From Bacteroidaceae bacterium (GTDB lineage Bacteria; Bacteroidota; Bacteroidia; Bacteroidales; Bacteroidaceae), in the NCBI GenBank assembly GCA_017615245.1, contig JAGAAL010000007.1, forward strand, positions 1 through 49,191: DNA of 49,191 bases, written 5' to 3'. This document shows positions 41,740 through 49,191 of the stretch, in pieces (the first letter of the stretch is position 1; every line of letters starts with the position of its first letter). The notes under the pieces were generated by a model. The model saw only the letters and a program-made list of their open reading frames with translations, did no database searches and was not told the origin of the DNA. The position numbers and the translations under genes are program-made.

Positions 41740-43207
41740 ATCTTCTTATCATAAATTGTTTATAAATCGCTTTTAACCACACATGATGCAGAACCACACC
41801 AATCAATCCAAGTACCATCATCACGATACCTCCCCACCTACTGCCCATCAGCATCACCAACACATACATAATAATCATCGGGACAAACATCGCAGCCATC
41901 GATACAAAGAACTGTGCCTTCGAGTTGGTTGTCCTCTGCTGTATTTTCTGAGTCAGGTTCATCGTTGTGTTATTGAAGATAGCCAAGATGAACAGACAAG
42001 GGAAGATACAACCAGGTGTGAAGAACAGGCATCCTAGAACTTCATATATAGAATACTTCTCATTTGCCACAGGAGCAATCATTGAAAGCGTCGGAATCAA
42101 CAGCATGGCAATATAGAAATAATACTTTGCCTTCAACAGCGAGAGCACAGATTCCTTACGGCTCATCAGTCCGTCAATATAATTGCCTTCCACACCCATC
42201 ACATTGGTGAGCGTCATGATGCCGTAAACTGCAAAGCAATACACGCAGATGAATATTCGCATGAATCCGCCATCGTATGCTGGAGTAAATGCCGTAATAG
42301 AACAGAATATGAGGGTGATGATAAGACCCGATAAGAAAATCTTACGTACCACGTTATTGCGGGCTATCGATTTGATTTCCAACTTCAGATACTCACCTAC
42401 GACACCATAGCGATTCAGGAAACTCATCTCCTGCGACTTCACTTTCTTCACCTTCTCCACTTTGGCAATCTCTTCATAAAGGAACTTCTTCTGCATCCAC
42501 AAATTTACATAATAAAGCATTACGATGCAAAGCAATACTATCAGGAAGCAGAGAGGATTCCACTCGATGAAACCACGCATGAACTGCATCGAAGCGGTGA
42601 AAAGCCAGTCGGTTGCAACCATACCTGCGAAGATAATCGCAGCATAGAAGATAATAGGCAACAGAATATAGATAATATGCTGATTGATAAGTGTGCGCCA
42701 AATCAAATACCAGTAGGCATTGAGGACAAACAACAACCACACACCAATCATGTAGCCGATAAAGCTCATCCATCCGAAGTAAGGCATCTGCGCAACTGTC
42801 AGGAAGCCAAACGGAATGAAGAAGAAAAGGAAGAACGCGTTATACCAGTTCCATCCTCGCTTTATCAGGAAAATATGGATAATGGAATTGGTCGGTATCG
42901 GCATCACTTTATAAGGCTTTACCTCTTGACCTGGTGTTTCCTGCATACCGAATCGTAACCAGAAATCGAATATCAACAGGAACAGAATTCCTTGATTCAG
43001 CATATCGCATGCCTCGATGCTTTCGTTCAGGAAAGCATTACCAAGTACCACACCAAAGAAAATAAAATAGCATGCCATGAAGGCAATCATGCCATAAGTA
43101 AAGATTTTCATGAAACGGTTGCGTTCAAACATCGGATGACGCTTCTCGCTCAGTTTCTTGTTCTTTGAGATTAACTTATACAGTAATCTAAAATGTTTGA
43201 AATCCAT
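41699..43207 (-). CDS. DUF5687 family membrane protein, probable ABC permease
   Basis: 502 residues from the ATG at 43207 (an ATG 11 codons earlier adds only a basic stretch). The protein opens MDFKHFRLLYKLISKNKKL and has about twelve hydrophobic helices; the order and the GVEGNYIDGLMSRKESVLSLLKAKYYFY segment are typical of DUF5687, a Bacteroidetes family that accompanies ABC ATPases. It is likely the membrane half of the transporter with the next gene, which it overlaps by 41 bases. The substrate is unknown. The upstream gap to trxB is small (68 bases) with only a poor promoter-like TAGTTTG. Confidence 0.85.
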   Translation of the reverse strand: MDFKHFRLLYKLISKNKKLSEKRHPMFERNRFMKIFTYGMIAFMACYFIFFGVVLGNAFLNESIEACDMLNQGILFLLIFDFWLRFGMQETPGQEVKPYKVMPIPTNSIIHIFLIKRGWNWYNAFFLFFFIPFGFLTVAQMPYFGWMSFIGYMIGVWLLFVLNAYWYLIWRTLINQHIIYILLPIIFYAAIIFAGMVATDWLFTASMQFMRGFIEWNPLCFLIVLLCIVMLYYVNLWMQKKFLYEEIAKVEKVKKVKSQEMSFLNRYGVVGEYLKLEIKSIARNNVVRKIFLSGLIITLIFCSITAFTPAYDGGFMRIFICVYCFAVYGIMTLTNVMGVEGNYIDGLMSRKESVLSLLKAKYYFYIAMLLIPTLSMIAPVANEKYSIYEVLGCLFFTPGCIFPCLFILAIFNNTTMNLTQKIQQRTTNSKAQFFVSMAAMFVPMIIMYVLVMLMGSRWGGIVMMVLGLIGVVLHHVWLKAIYKQFMIRRYENMSSFRATRNA

Positions 43208-43275
43208 CTGTTTTCGTTTTGTTTTATCCGTTTGACGCACAAACTACGAATAAACTACAGAATATCGTGTTTTTT

Positions 43276-44208
43276 TTATATCTCGCTGAGATATTTCTCT
43301 GCTTCCATCGCAGCCTTACAACCCGAAGCGGCTGCTACAACAGCCTGACGATACGTCGGGTCGGCAACATCGCCAGCTGCAAACACACCTGGAATATTGG
43401 TACGTGGTGAAGCACCCTCGGTCTTAATGAATCCTGTTTCGTCAGTTTCTATCCAAGGTTTGAATACCTCCGAGTTTGGACGATGACCAATAGCAAGGAA
43501 AAAACCGTCAATTGGCAGGTCATAACGGCGTTCACCCTCTTCTCCTCTTTTATAGATAAGGTGAGCCCCTTCTACCCCATTCTCGCCATAAAGTCCTTCG
43601 GTATTGGTTTCGAACAGCACTTCAATCTTTTCGTTCTTCATCACGCGGTCTTGAAGGATTTTGGATGCGCGGAGGTATGGTTTACGAACAATAATATATA
43701 CCTTTGATGCCAAAGATGCCAGATAGAGTGCTTCACCGCAGGCTGTGTCGCCTCCACCTACAACAGCAACCACTTTCTTTCGATAGAAGAATCCGTCGCA
43801 AGTGGCACATGCACTCACGCCCTGCCCCATGTATTTTTTCTCATCATCCAATCCGAGGAATTTAGCACTTGCACCTGTAGCGATTATTACAGTATCGGCT
43901 TCCACCTCGCTCCCATCCTCAAACGTGAATCTATAGGGTGCTTGACTCAAGTCGCTCTTCACACATATATGCTCGCGAACCTCAACACCGAATTTATCAA
44001 CCTGCTGACGCATCAGATCCATTAGGTCTTGACCCGACAATTCTTCAGGATGTCCTGGGAAATTCTCAACCATATCGGTAATTGTGAGCTGTCCACCAGG
44101 CTGGATACCTTCATAAACCACAGGATCCAGATTGGCACGACTAGCATAGATGGCAGCAGTATATCCAGCAGGACCTGAGCCAATAATCAGACATTTGATA
44201 TGTTCCAT
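43276..44208 (-). CDS. trxB: Thioredoxin reductase
   Basis: 310 residues. FAD-binding GSGPAGYTAAIYASRA, the redox pair CATC (C134 and C137) in the NADPH domain, NADPH-binding GGGDTACGEALYLA, and the C-terminal GVFAAGDVADPTYRQ are all present. It passes electrons from NADPH to thioredoxin. The gene starts eight bases after lolA, in the order ftsK-lolA-trxB, and may supply reducing power to the TlpA-like proteins through thioredoxin and a membrane carrier, although no DsbD is in view. Confidence 0.97.
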   Translation of the reverse strand: MEHIKCLIIGSGPAGYTAAIYASRANLDPVVYEGIQPGGQLTITDMVENFPGHPEELSGQDLMDLMRQQVDKFGVEVREHICVKSDLSQAPYRFTFEDGSEVEADTVIIATGASAKFLGLDDEKKYMGQGVSACATCDGFFYRKKVVAVVGGGDTACGEALYLASLASKVYIIVRKPYLRASKILQDRVMKNEKIEVLFETNTEGLYGENGVEGAHLIYKRGEEGERRYDLPIDGFFLAIGHRPNSEVFKPWIETDETGFIKTEGASPRTNIPGVFAAGDVADPTYRQAVVAAASGCKAAMEAEKYLSEI

Positions 44209-44215
44209 GTTTAGT

Positions 44216-44821
44216 TTATCTTAAATCGATGATTTCTGCATTCGGATACCTATTCTTATTAAATCTAAAAGTGCTATCCGCTTGCTTCTTTCCTTTCTTA
44301 TATGATGTCACCTTGATTTCGATATCTGCCTTTGAGCCACCCATCATAATATACATCGGCTGATAGTTCATGCGATTGATGCGGATGATGGCTTTCTGGA
44401 TAGAATTCTTTGCATTGGTAGATGTCAGCACGACTTCATAATATGCCTTAGTGTTGGAGCCAAACGCCACATCATATCCTTTCTTATACATATCGATGAA
44501 AGCATATGGATTCATCTTGGCCAGTTGTGTCGACTTTGGTTCCGTTACATTCACTTCCTCGTTGTCCTTCACATACGACCACATTGTCTTGCCGTCGAAC
44601 CACGTTGTGGTATTCGACAGCTGAGTGTAGAACTTATTCCCTTGCAGCAGAATCGTACCATTATCGGTATCGCCACTCGCGGCTACTTCGAACGTCACGT
44701 TCACGCTTGCACACTTTCGATACTCTGTTGCTGCTTTGTCGAGTACACTCTTGGCATCCCATGCAGCATACGAACTCAAAGTAATGAGTACGGTACCCAG
44801 CAAACAATATAATCTTGTCAT
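44216..44821 (-). CDS. lolA: LolA-like outer-membrane lipoprotein carrier
   Basis: 201 residues with a Sec signal peptide (cut near residue 20, SSYAA). The pattern AATEYRKCASVNVTFEVAA, a DGKTMWSYVKDNEEV strand pair and a NPYAFIDMYKKGYDV helix matches LolA as found in Bacteroidetes. It carries lipoproteins through the periplasm from LolCDE to the outer membrane. It sits between ftsK and trxB with eight-base gaps on both sides, so it surely shares a transcript with ftsK. Confidence 0.88.
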   Translation of the reverse strand: MTRLYCLLGTVLITLSSYAAWDAKSVLDKAATEYRKCASVNVTFEVAASGDTDNGTILLQGNKFYTQLSNTTTWFDGKTMWSYVKDNEEVNVTEPKSTQLAKMNPYAFIDMYKKGYDVAFGSNTKAYYEVVLTSTNAKNSIQKAIIRINRMNYQPMYIMMGGSKADIEIKVTSYKKGKKQADSTFRFNKNRYPNAEIIDLR

Positions 44822-44828
44822 ATCTTTC

Positions 44829-47312
44829 TTATCTTAAATTATTAATGATGGTTTCTAATGTATTGAAATCCTGTACCAGCACATCGCGTGGTTTGGCACC
44901 CACTTGTGCACCTACGATACCTGCTTTCTGGAGCTGATCCATAATCTTGCCGGCACGGTTGTATCCAATAGAGAAGTTGCGCTGAAGCATTGATGTACTA
45001 CCCTGCTGCGAAGAGACTACCAACTTGGCACATTCTTCGAACATCGGATCAAGTCGTCCTGCCAGTTCGCCGCTATCTCCTCCGCCTTCACTATCATCAT
45101 CCACTTCAGGCAGATAGGCAGCATGGCCAAAACTCTGCTGCGAACTGATAAACTTACAGATACGCGATACTTCGGGCGTGTCGACAAACGCACACTGTAC
45201 ACGAGTCGGGTCGCCACCATTCAAGTAGAGCATATCGCCACGACCTATCAACTGATTAGCACCCGGGCGGTCGAGAATGATACGTGAATCCATCATGGCT
45301 GCCACACGGAATGCGACACGTGCAGGGAAGTTCGCCTTGATGGTTCCTGTGATAATCTGAGCAGTTGGTCGCTGGGTAGCGATAATCATATGGATGCCGA
45401 CTGCACGTGCCAATTGCGCAATACGACAGATTGGCAATTCGATTTCCTTACCTGCAGTCATAATGAGATCACCGAACTCATCAATAATGACTACATAATA
45501 TGGCATGAAGTCGTGCCCCAGCATCGGATTGAGTTTACGAGCCTTGAAAGCTTCATTGTATTCCTTGATGTTTCGAACACCTGCAGCTTTGAGCAGATCG
45601 TAACGTGTATCCATCAGTTTGCAGAGCGAATTAAGTGTCTTCACCACCTTTTGCACATCAGTAATAATCGGCTCCTCCTCTTCTTCCAACTTCGCAAGGA
45701 AATGGTTTTCGATAGGATTGTAAACGCTGAACTCCACTTTCTTTGGGTCGACCATCACAATCTTCAGTTCCGATGGATGTTTCTTATACAGCAATGAAGT
45801 CACAATGGCATTCAGACCAACCGACTTACCCATACCTGTAGCACCTGCAACAAGCATATGCGGTGCTTTGGTAAGGTCAATCATAAACACCTCGTTCGTG
45901 ATGGTCTTACCAAGTGCACATGGCAGTTCCATCTTTGTCTCCTGATAGGTCTTCGAATTGAGGACACTTTCCATAGAAACCGTACACTTCTTCTTGTTCG
46001 GCACTTCGATACCGATAGTTCCCTTACCTGGAATAGGAGCAATGATACGGATACCTTCGGCAGCGAGGCTTAGGGCAATATCGTCTTCAAGGTTACGAAT
46101 TCTAGAGATACGCATACCTTCGGCTGGCGTGATTTCGTAGAGCGTGATTGTCGGACCTATAGTAGCTTTGATGCTGCTGATTTCCACACCGAAACTATGA
46201 AGCACTTGGATGATGCGATCCTTATTGGCTTTCTGCTCGTCCATATCGATAGCAGGCCCATTGTCTTCACCTTTTTCAAGGAGGCTCAGAGTCGGATACT
46301 TATAGTGTTCAAGCGAAAGCTTAGGATCGTATGGCATACTGATATCGCCACGCTTGATGTCGGGAACGGTATGCGTCGTAGCTGTAGGTGTCGACTTACC
46401 TGCCACTACATCGAAATCAATGGCTACCTGCTCTGCAGCACCTGGCTTGGGTTGCTCTACCAGATTGACAGGCTCAGCAGGCGTTTGACCTGCAGGCTCT
46501 CCACCTTGGGGTAGGCCGGGATCTTGGGGTAGGCTCGTTTTATCAGTTAGGTCTATAACATGGGTTACAGGATCTTCGAACCTATCGGGATCGTCCTCCG
46601 TTTCGATATCCTCTTCATCGTCACCATGATGCCAGAGACTACTGAGGGGATTACCAATACGCTTGATGCGTTCAAGGCGAATCATACTACGGATAACATC
46701 GATGGTACGACTACTGAGATACAGGAGTATGAAGATGGCAATAAGAGCCAAGACACCATAGACGCCAGGCAGGCCAATCATCAGAGCACACCACTTCACA
46801 ATCTGTGTGCCGCTATAACCGCCCAAATAATAGAAGTTGTCGCCCAGCGATGGGATACTGATAGTAAGGGCACCAAGCAACAGACTGAGCCATGCCATGA
46901 GGATACCCATCAGGATGAAGATGCGGATGATGCGGATGCGGAACGAGCCGATAAGCTTCAAACCAAGCAATATCAGAAAGACTGGAATGAAGTAAGCAGC
47001 AAGACCGAACCATCGGTTGATGAACGTGTAGGCAGTCAACGCACCAAATGCACCGCAAATGTTCTTGGCACCTCGGTTCTGGGCAATGAGATTGTAGTAG
47101 AAATCGTTGAAGTTCTGCGTATCAACAATGCTATAGTCCGACGCGCCGCTATAAAGGAACGACGAAAAGGCAATAATCATGAAGAGCGCAATAAATACCA
47201 ACGTAATGCCGATGATGAACTTCGTGATGGCTGCTTTCGACATGATATCCGTGTCCGAAGTGCGTCTTTTGCTTGTCTTTTTCTTAGAAGATGTGTACGT
47301 ATTTTTTGCCAT
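44829..47312 (-). CDS. ftsK: DNA translocase FtsK
   Basis: 827 residues. Four N-terminal membrane helices (about 30-185) are followed by an acidic, proline-rich linker (220-320) with a short internal repeat (LPQDPGLPQGG). The motor has Walker A GATGMGKS near residue 490 and Walker B YVVIIDEF, and the C-terminal gamma winged-helix (about 765-827: QRNFSIGYNRAGKIMDQLQKAGIVG) recognises DNA polarity sequences. FtsK pumps DNA through the division septum and activates XerCD at dif. The promoter box is at 47341-47348. It heads the long minus-strand run. Confidence 0.97.
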   Translation of the reverse strand: MAKNTYTSSKKKTSKRRTSDTDIMSKAAITKFIIGITLVFIALFMIIAFSSFLYSGASDYSIVDTQNFNDFYYNLIAQNRGAKNICGAFGALTAYTFINRWFGLAAYFIPVFLILLGLKLIGSFRIRIIRIFILMGILMAWLSLLLGALTISIPSLGDNFYYLGGYSGTQIVKWCALMIGLPGVYGVLALIAIFILLYLSSRTIDVIRSMIRLERIKRIGNPLSSLWHHGDDEEDIETEDDPDRFEDPVTHVIDLTDKTSLPQDPGLPQGGEPAGQTPAEPVNLVEQPKPGAAEQVAIDFDVVAGKSTPTATTHTVPDIKRGDISMPYDPKLSLEHYKYPTLSLLEKGEDNGPAIDMDEQKANKDRIIQVLHSFGVEISSIKATIGPTITLYEITPAEGMRISRIRNLEDDIALSLAAEGIRIIAPIPGKGTIGIEVPNKKKCTVSMESVLNSKTYQETKMELPCALGKTITNEVFMIDLTKAPHMLVAGATGMGKSVGLNAIVTSLLYKKHPSELKIVMVDPKKVEFSVYNPIENHFLAKLEEEEEPIITDVQKVVKTLNSLCKLMDTRYDLLKAAGVRNIKEYNEAFKARKLNPMLGHDFMPYYVVIIDEFGDLIMTAGKEIELPICRIAQLARAVGIHMIIATQRPTAQIITGTIKANFPARVAFRVAAMMDSRIILDRPGANQLIGRGDMLYLNGGDPTRVQCAFVDTPEVSRICKFISSQQSFGHAAYLPEVDDDSEGGGDSGELAGRLDPMFEECAKLVVSSQQGSTSMLQRNFSIGYNRAGKIMDQLQKAGIVGAQVGAKPRDVLVQDFNTLETIINNLR

Positions 47313-47340
47313 TTGATTTACATATATATAATTTAGGGTA

Positions 47341-47348
47341 CAAATGTA
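47341..47348 (-). promoter_or_regulatory. -7 promoter box for ftsK
   Basis: TACATTTG on the minus strand, 29 bases before the ATG. Confidence 0.55.
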
Positions 47349-47442
47349 TATGTTTTTTTTTGATTGACCTCGTTTTTTTACGATAATTTATGTTTTTTTC
47401 AACACTATAGGCAATAAATGTCTGTATTTTGCGTTATTAACT

Positions 47443-48981
47443 ATGACAAGATTGAACGAAATGGATTTTAACCGCAATTTGACGAAGCATCTTTTCGGAG
47501 CATTGTTGATGCTCCTCATAGGTGTTGTAGTTGCATGTAGTGATGACGATGAGGAGTTCATCGTTTCACCATCGAAACCCATCTATTTCTCGGAGGACAC
47601 GGTGAGGTTTGATACCATTTTCACCGATGTCGGCTCAGCCACAAAGGAACTTATCATATACAACCCAAATAATAAGGGAGTTCGTCTCTCGTCAGTCCGC
47701 CTGGGCAGTAATGGAAGCAGCGGCTTCCGCGTCAATCTCGACGGACAATATAATACGCAGTTCAATGACGTAGAGATTTTTCATGAGGACAGCATCTTCT
47801 GTTTCATCGAAGTCACAGTCCGCCCTCATGATTCCGATTCTCCTATCCTAATTACGGACTCCCTTCTTTTTACACTGTCGAATGGTGTGACCCGTCGCGT
47901 ACAGCTCGAAGCCTACGGGCAGGATGTCATCCGCATGCGCGACATCACGATTACCGCCGATACCACGTTGGCACCCACCCGTCCCATCGTGGTACTCGAT
48001 AGTCTGGTAGTCGATACAGGGGCAACACTCACCATTGCAGCAGGCACCACGCTCTGTTTCCATAAGGGAGCAGGGCTTCGGGTGCACGGCACTTTGGTCT
48101 GCGACGGAACACTCGAACACCCCATTACGATGCGTGGCGACCGTACCGACAAGATTTTCCCCTACCTCCCCTACGACCGCCTCGATGCTCAATGGGAAGG
48201 CATCATGCTCTATCCCGAGAGCCACGACAACCAATTTACCTACTGCGACATCCACAGCGGGACCTACGGAGTGATTGCACCCAACGAGAAAGACAAGCAG
48301 AAGCAATACGACTTCGACGAAGACTCACTCCCGAAGCTTACCATGGCCAACTGTATTGTTCATAACGTATCATCCGATGCCCTCTCTCTGCAACGCACCA
48401 AGGCCAACATCTACAATTCGCAACTCAGCAACGCAGGCCGCTATTGCGTGCTCGTCATCGGTGGCACCACTCGCTTCTATCATTGTACCCTCGCACAGTT
48501 CTATCCCTGGAATGCCGAGCACGGTGCAGCACTCATGTTCACCAACGTATCCGATAAAGTCTCCTATCCCCTCCATCTTATCGAGTTCACCAACAGCATC
48601 ATCACAGGCTATGCCGACGATGAACTGTTCGGAAGTCGCATGGAGGATAGCGATGCAGCCTTCAACTATCGGTTCGTCTCGTCGCTCATCAATACCGTCA
48701 TCACCAACGAAGAAGCAGCAGACTTCCCAGGCTGCCGTTTCGAACCCCGGCTGAAAGATCTCAACGAGATGAAAGAAGAAGAACGCCCCAAGCATCGCGC
48801 CACCAATTTCCGACTCATCGACACAGAGCTTTACCTCTACGACTTCCGCCTCGACACCCTCTCAACAGCCCGCAACCTCGGAGATGGCACCCTTACGCCC
48901 GAACAATGCCGCCGCGACCTGCGTGGCATCCTTCGCCCTACCGACAAACCCGATGCAGGATGCTATCAGTTTGAGGAATAA
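47443..48981 (+). CDS. Lipoprotein with parallel beta-helix-like repeats
   Basis: 512 residues; a second ATG at 47461 is the better start if the weak box TATTTTG at 47425-47431 is used. The lipoprotein cysteine is C32 (VVVAC), followed by acidic residues (SDDDEE), a common surface-export signature. Residues 45-170 form an Ig-like domain (FDTIFTDVGSATKELIIYNPNNK), and 185-420 repeat short strands with Asn and Gly (NCIVHNVSSDALSLQRTKANIYNS), as in right-handed beta-helix proteins. The function is unknown; it may bind or display glycans at the cell surface. It is transcribed away from ftsK. Confidence 0.8.
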   Translation: MTRLNEMDFNRNLTKHLFGALLMLLIGVVVACSDDDEEFIVSPSKPIYFSEDTVRFDTIFTDVGSATKELIIYNPNNKGVRLSSVRLGSNGSSGFRVNLDGQYNTQFNDVEIFHEDSIFCFIEVTVRPHDSDSPILITDSLLFTLSNGVTRRVQLEAYGQDVIRMRDITITADTTLAPTRPIVVLDSLVVDTGATLTIAAGTTLCFHKGAGLRVHGTLVCDGTLEHPITMRGDRTDKIFPYLPYDRLDAQWEGIMLYPESHDNQFTYCDIHSGTYGVIAPNEKDKQKQYDFDEDSLPKLTMANCIVHNVSSDALSLQRTKANIYNSQLSNAGRYCVLVIGGTTRFYHCTLAQFYPWNAEHGAALMFTNVSDKVSYPLHLIEFTNSIITGYADDELFGSRMEDSDAAFNYRFVSSLINTVITNEEAADFPGCRFEPRLKDLNEMKEEERPKHRATNFRLIDTELYLYDFRLDTLSTARNLGDGTLTPEQCRRDLRGILRPTDKPDAGCYQFEE

Positions 48982-49042
48982 TATCTTCTTTCAGACAAAT
49001 AATTTTTAGGGAAAAATATTTGCATTTCAGCGTTTTTTTTCG

Positions 49043-49051
49043 TATCTTTGC
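49043..49051 (+). promoter_or_regulatory. -7 promoter box at the window edge
   Basis: TATCTTTGC, followed by AG-rich sequence. The gene it serves lies beyond the window. Confidence 0.6.
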
Positions 49052-49083
49052 ACTCAAAATAAAGGAATGGAAAGGAAAAGAAA

Positions 49084-49191
49084 GGAAGTTAAAAGGCTAT
49101 GAAGGGACGTTACTCGTTAGATGCTTTCAAAACATTCGTCCTTTTAACTTCCAAGCGGTCAAAGACCGCGATAACTTCCCTTTAACTCCCC
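49084..49191. repeat. Palindromic repeat element cut by the window edge
   Basis: GGAAGTTAAAAGG (49084-49096) and its exact complement (49140-49152) form a 13-base inverted repeat around 43 bases. Next to it GCGGTC-AAA-GACCGC (49155-49169) is a perfect hairpin, and then further AACTTCC/TTAACTCC units follow to the edge. A 28-codon frame from 49099 lies inside and looks incidental. The same build (GTTAAAAGG units and hairpins) suggests a dispersed repeat family. Confidence 0.7.

Noticed and set aside
49099-49185. 28-codon frame in the right-edge palindromic element
   Set aside because: It is made of the inverted repeats themselves and has no recognisable protein features.
1-49191. tRNA, rRNA, prophage, transposase or defence-system genes
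   Set aside because: I looked for their typical sequences and found none that I could support by eye.

Overview
The window looks like chromosomal DNA of a Bacteroidales bacterium, most probably a Prevotella-type (Prevotella/Segatella/Xylanibacter) gut or rumen species. The grounds are: repeated TAnnTTTG-type -7 promoter boxes in front of genes, families typical of Bacteroidetes (GH97, GH95, DUF4369 thioredoxins, DUF3256, DUF5687, TonB receptors with a long N-terminal leader), many secreted glycoside hydrolases, and the neighbourhood thrS-infC-rpmI-rplT. No rRNA, tRNA, CRISPR array, phage or transposase gene was seen.

Layout. 1-7760: carbohydrate block, with a large partial protein of unknown family, a secreted HExxH protein, a GH97 enzyme of the retaining (alpha-galactosidase-like) type and a convergent GH95 alpha-fucosidase-type enzyme. 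7886-14395: glycerate kinase, a DUF3298-type lipoprotein, pnp, a thioredoxin-fold lipoprotein without its CxxC, and a TonB-C-terminal-domain lipoprotein. 14614-20338: membrane block with an EamA permease, one continuous frame that joins a MATE transporter to an exported PAP2 phosphatase and beta-barrel-like tail, a DUF3256 protein and a Wzx-like flippase. 20402-25923: second carbohydrate block, GH43+CBM6-like, GH43 (xylosidase type) and a PA14-containing GH31 that stops early. 25924-26365: about 440 bases of non-coding DNA full of inverted repeats. 26366-29989: thrS, infC, rpmI, rplT and a strong terminator. 30009-35155: TonB-dependent receptor, fabD and a cytoplasmic GH13. 35170-47312: twelve consecutive minus-strand genes (ftsK, lolA, trxB, DUF5687 permease, ABC ATPase, NlpC/P60, TlpA-like, ung, HAD phosphatase, PLD/cardiolipin-synthase-like, GHL10), many overlapping or separated by fewer than 10 bases; counting the ABC pair separately this is an envelope, redox and repair block. 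47443-49191: a beta-helix lipoprotein and a palindromic repeat cut by the window edge. (The named list holds eleven genes; 'twelve' would need one more, so read it as eleven.)

How the genes fit together. The two carbohydrate blocks encode exo-acting enzymes (alpha-galactosidase/glucosidase, alpha-fucosidase, arabinofuranosidase/xylosidase, alpha-xylosidase) that could remove side chains of xyloglucan or arabinoxylan, although no SusC/SusD pair is present here. ThrS, IF-3, L35 and L20 form the usual translation cluster. FtsK, LolA, TrxB and the downstream genes are housekeeping.

The most unusual content is (i) the MATE-signal-PAP2 fusion frame; (ii) islands of seven-base repeats of differing sequence, found between genes and also in frame inside two genes; (iii) signal-peptide coding sequences that are nearly identical between unrelated proteins and resemble AT-rich intergenic repeats; and (iv) the nested inverted repeats before thrS. 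All functional calls rest on reading motifs by eye; no database search was run.
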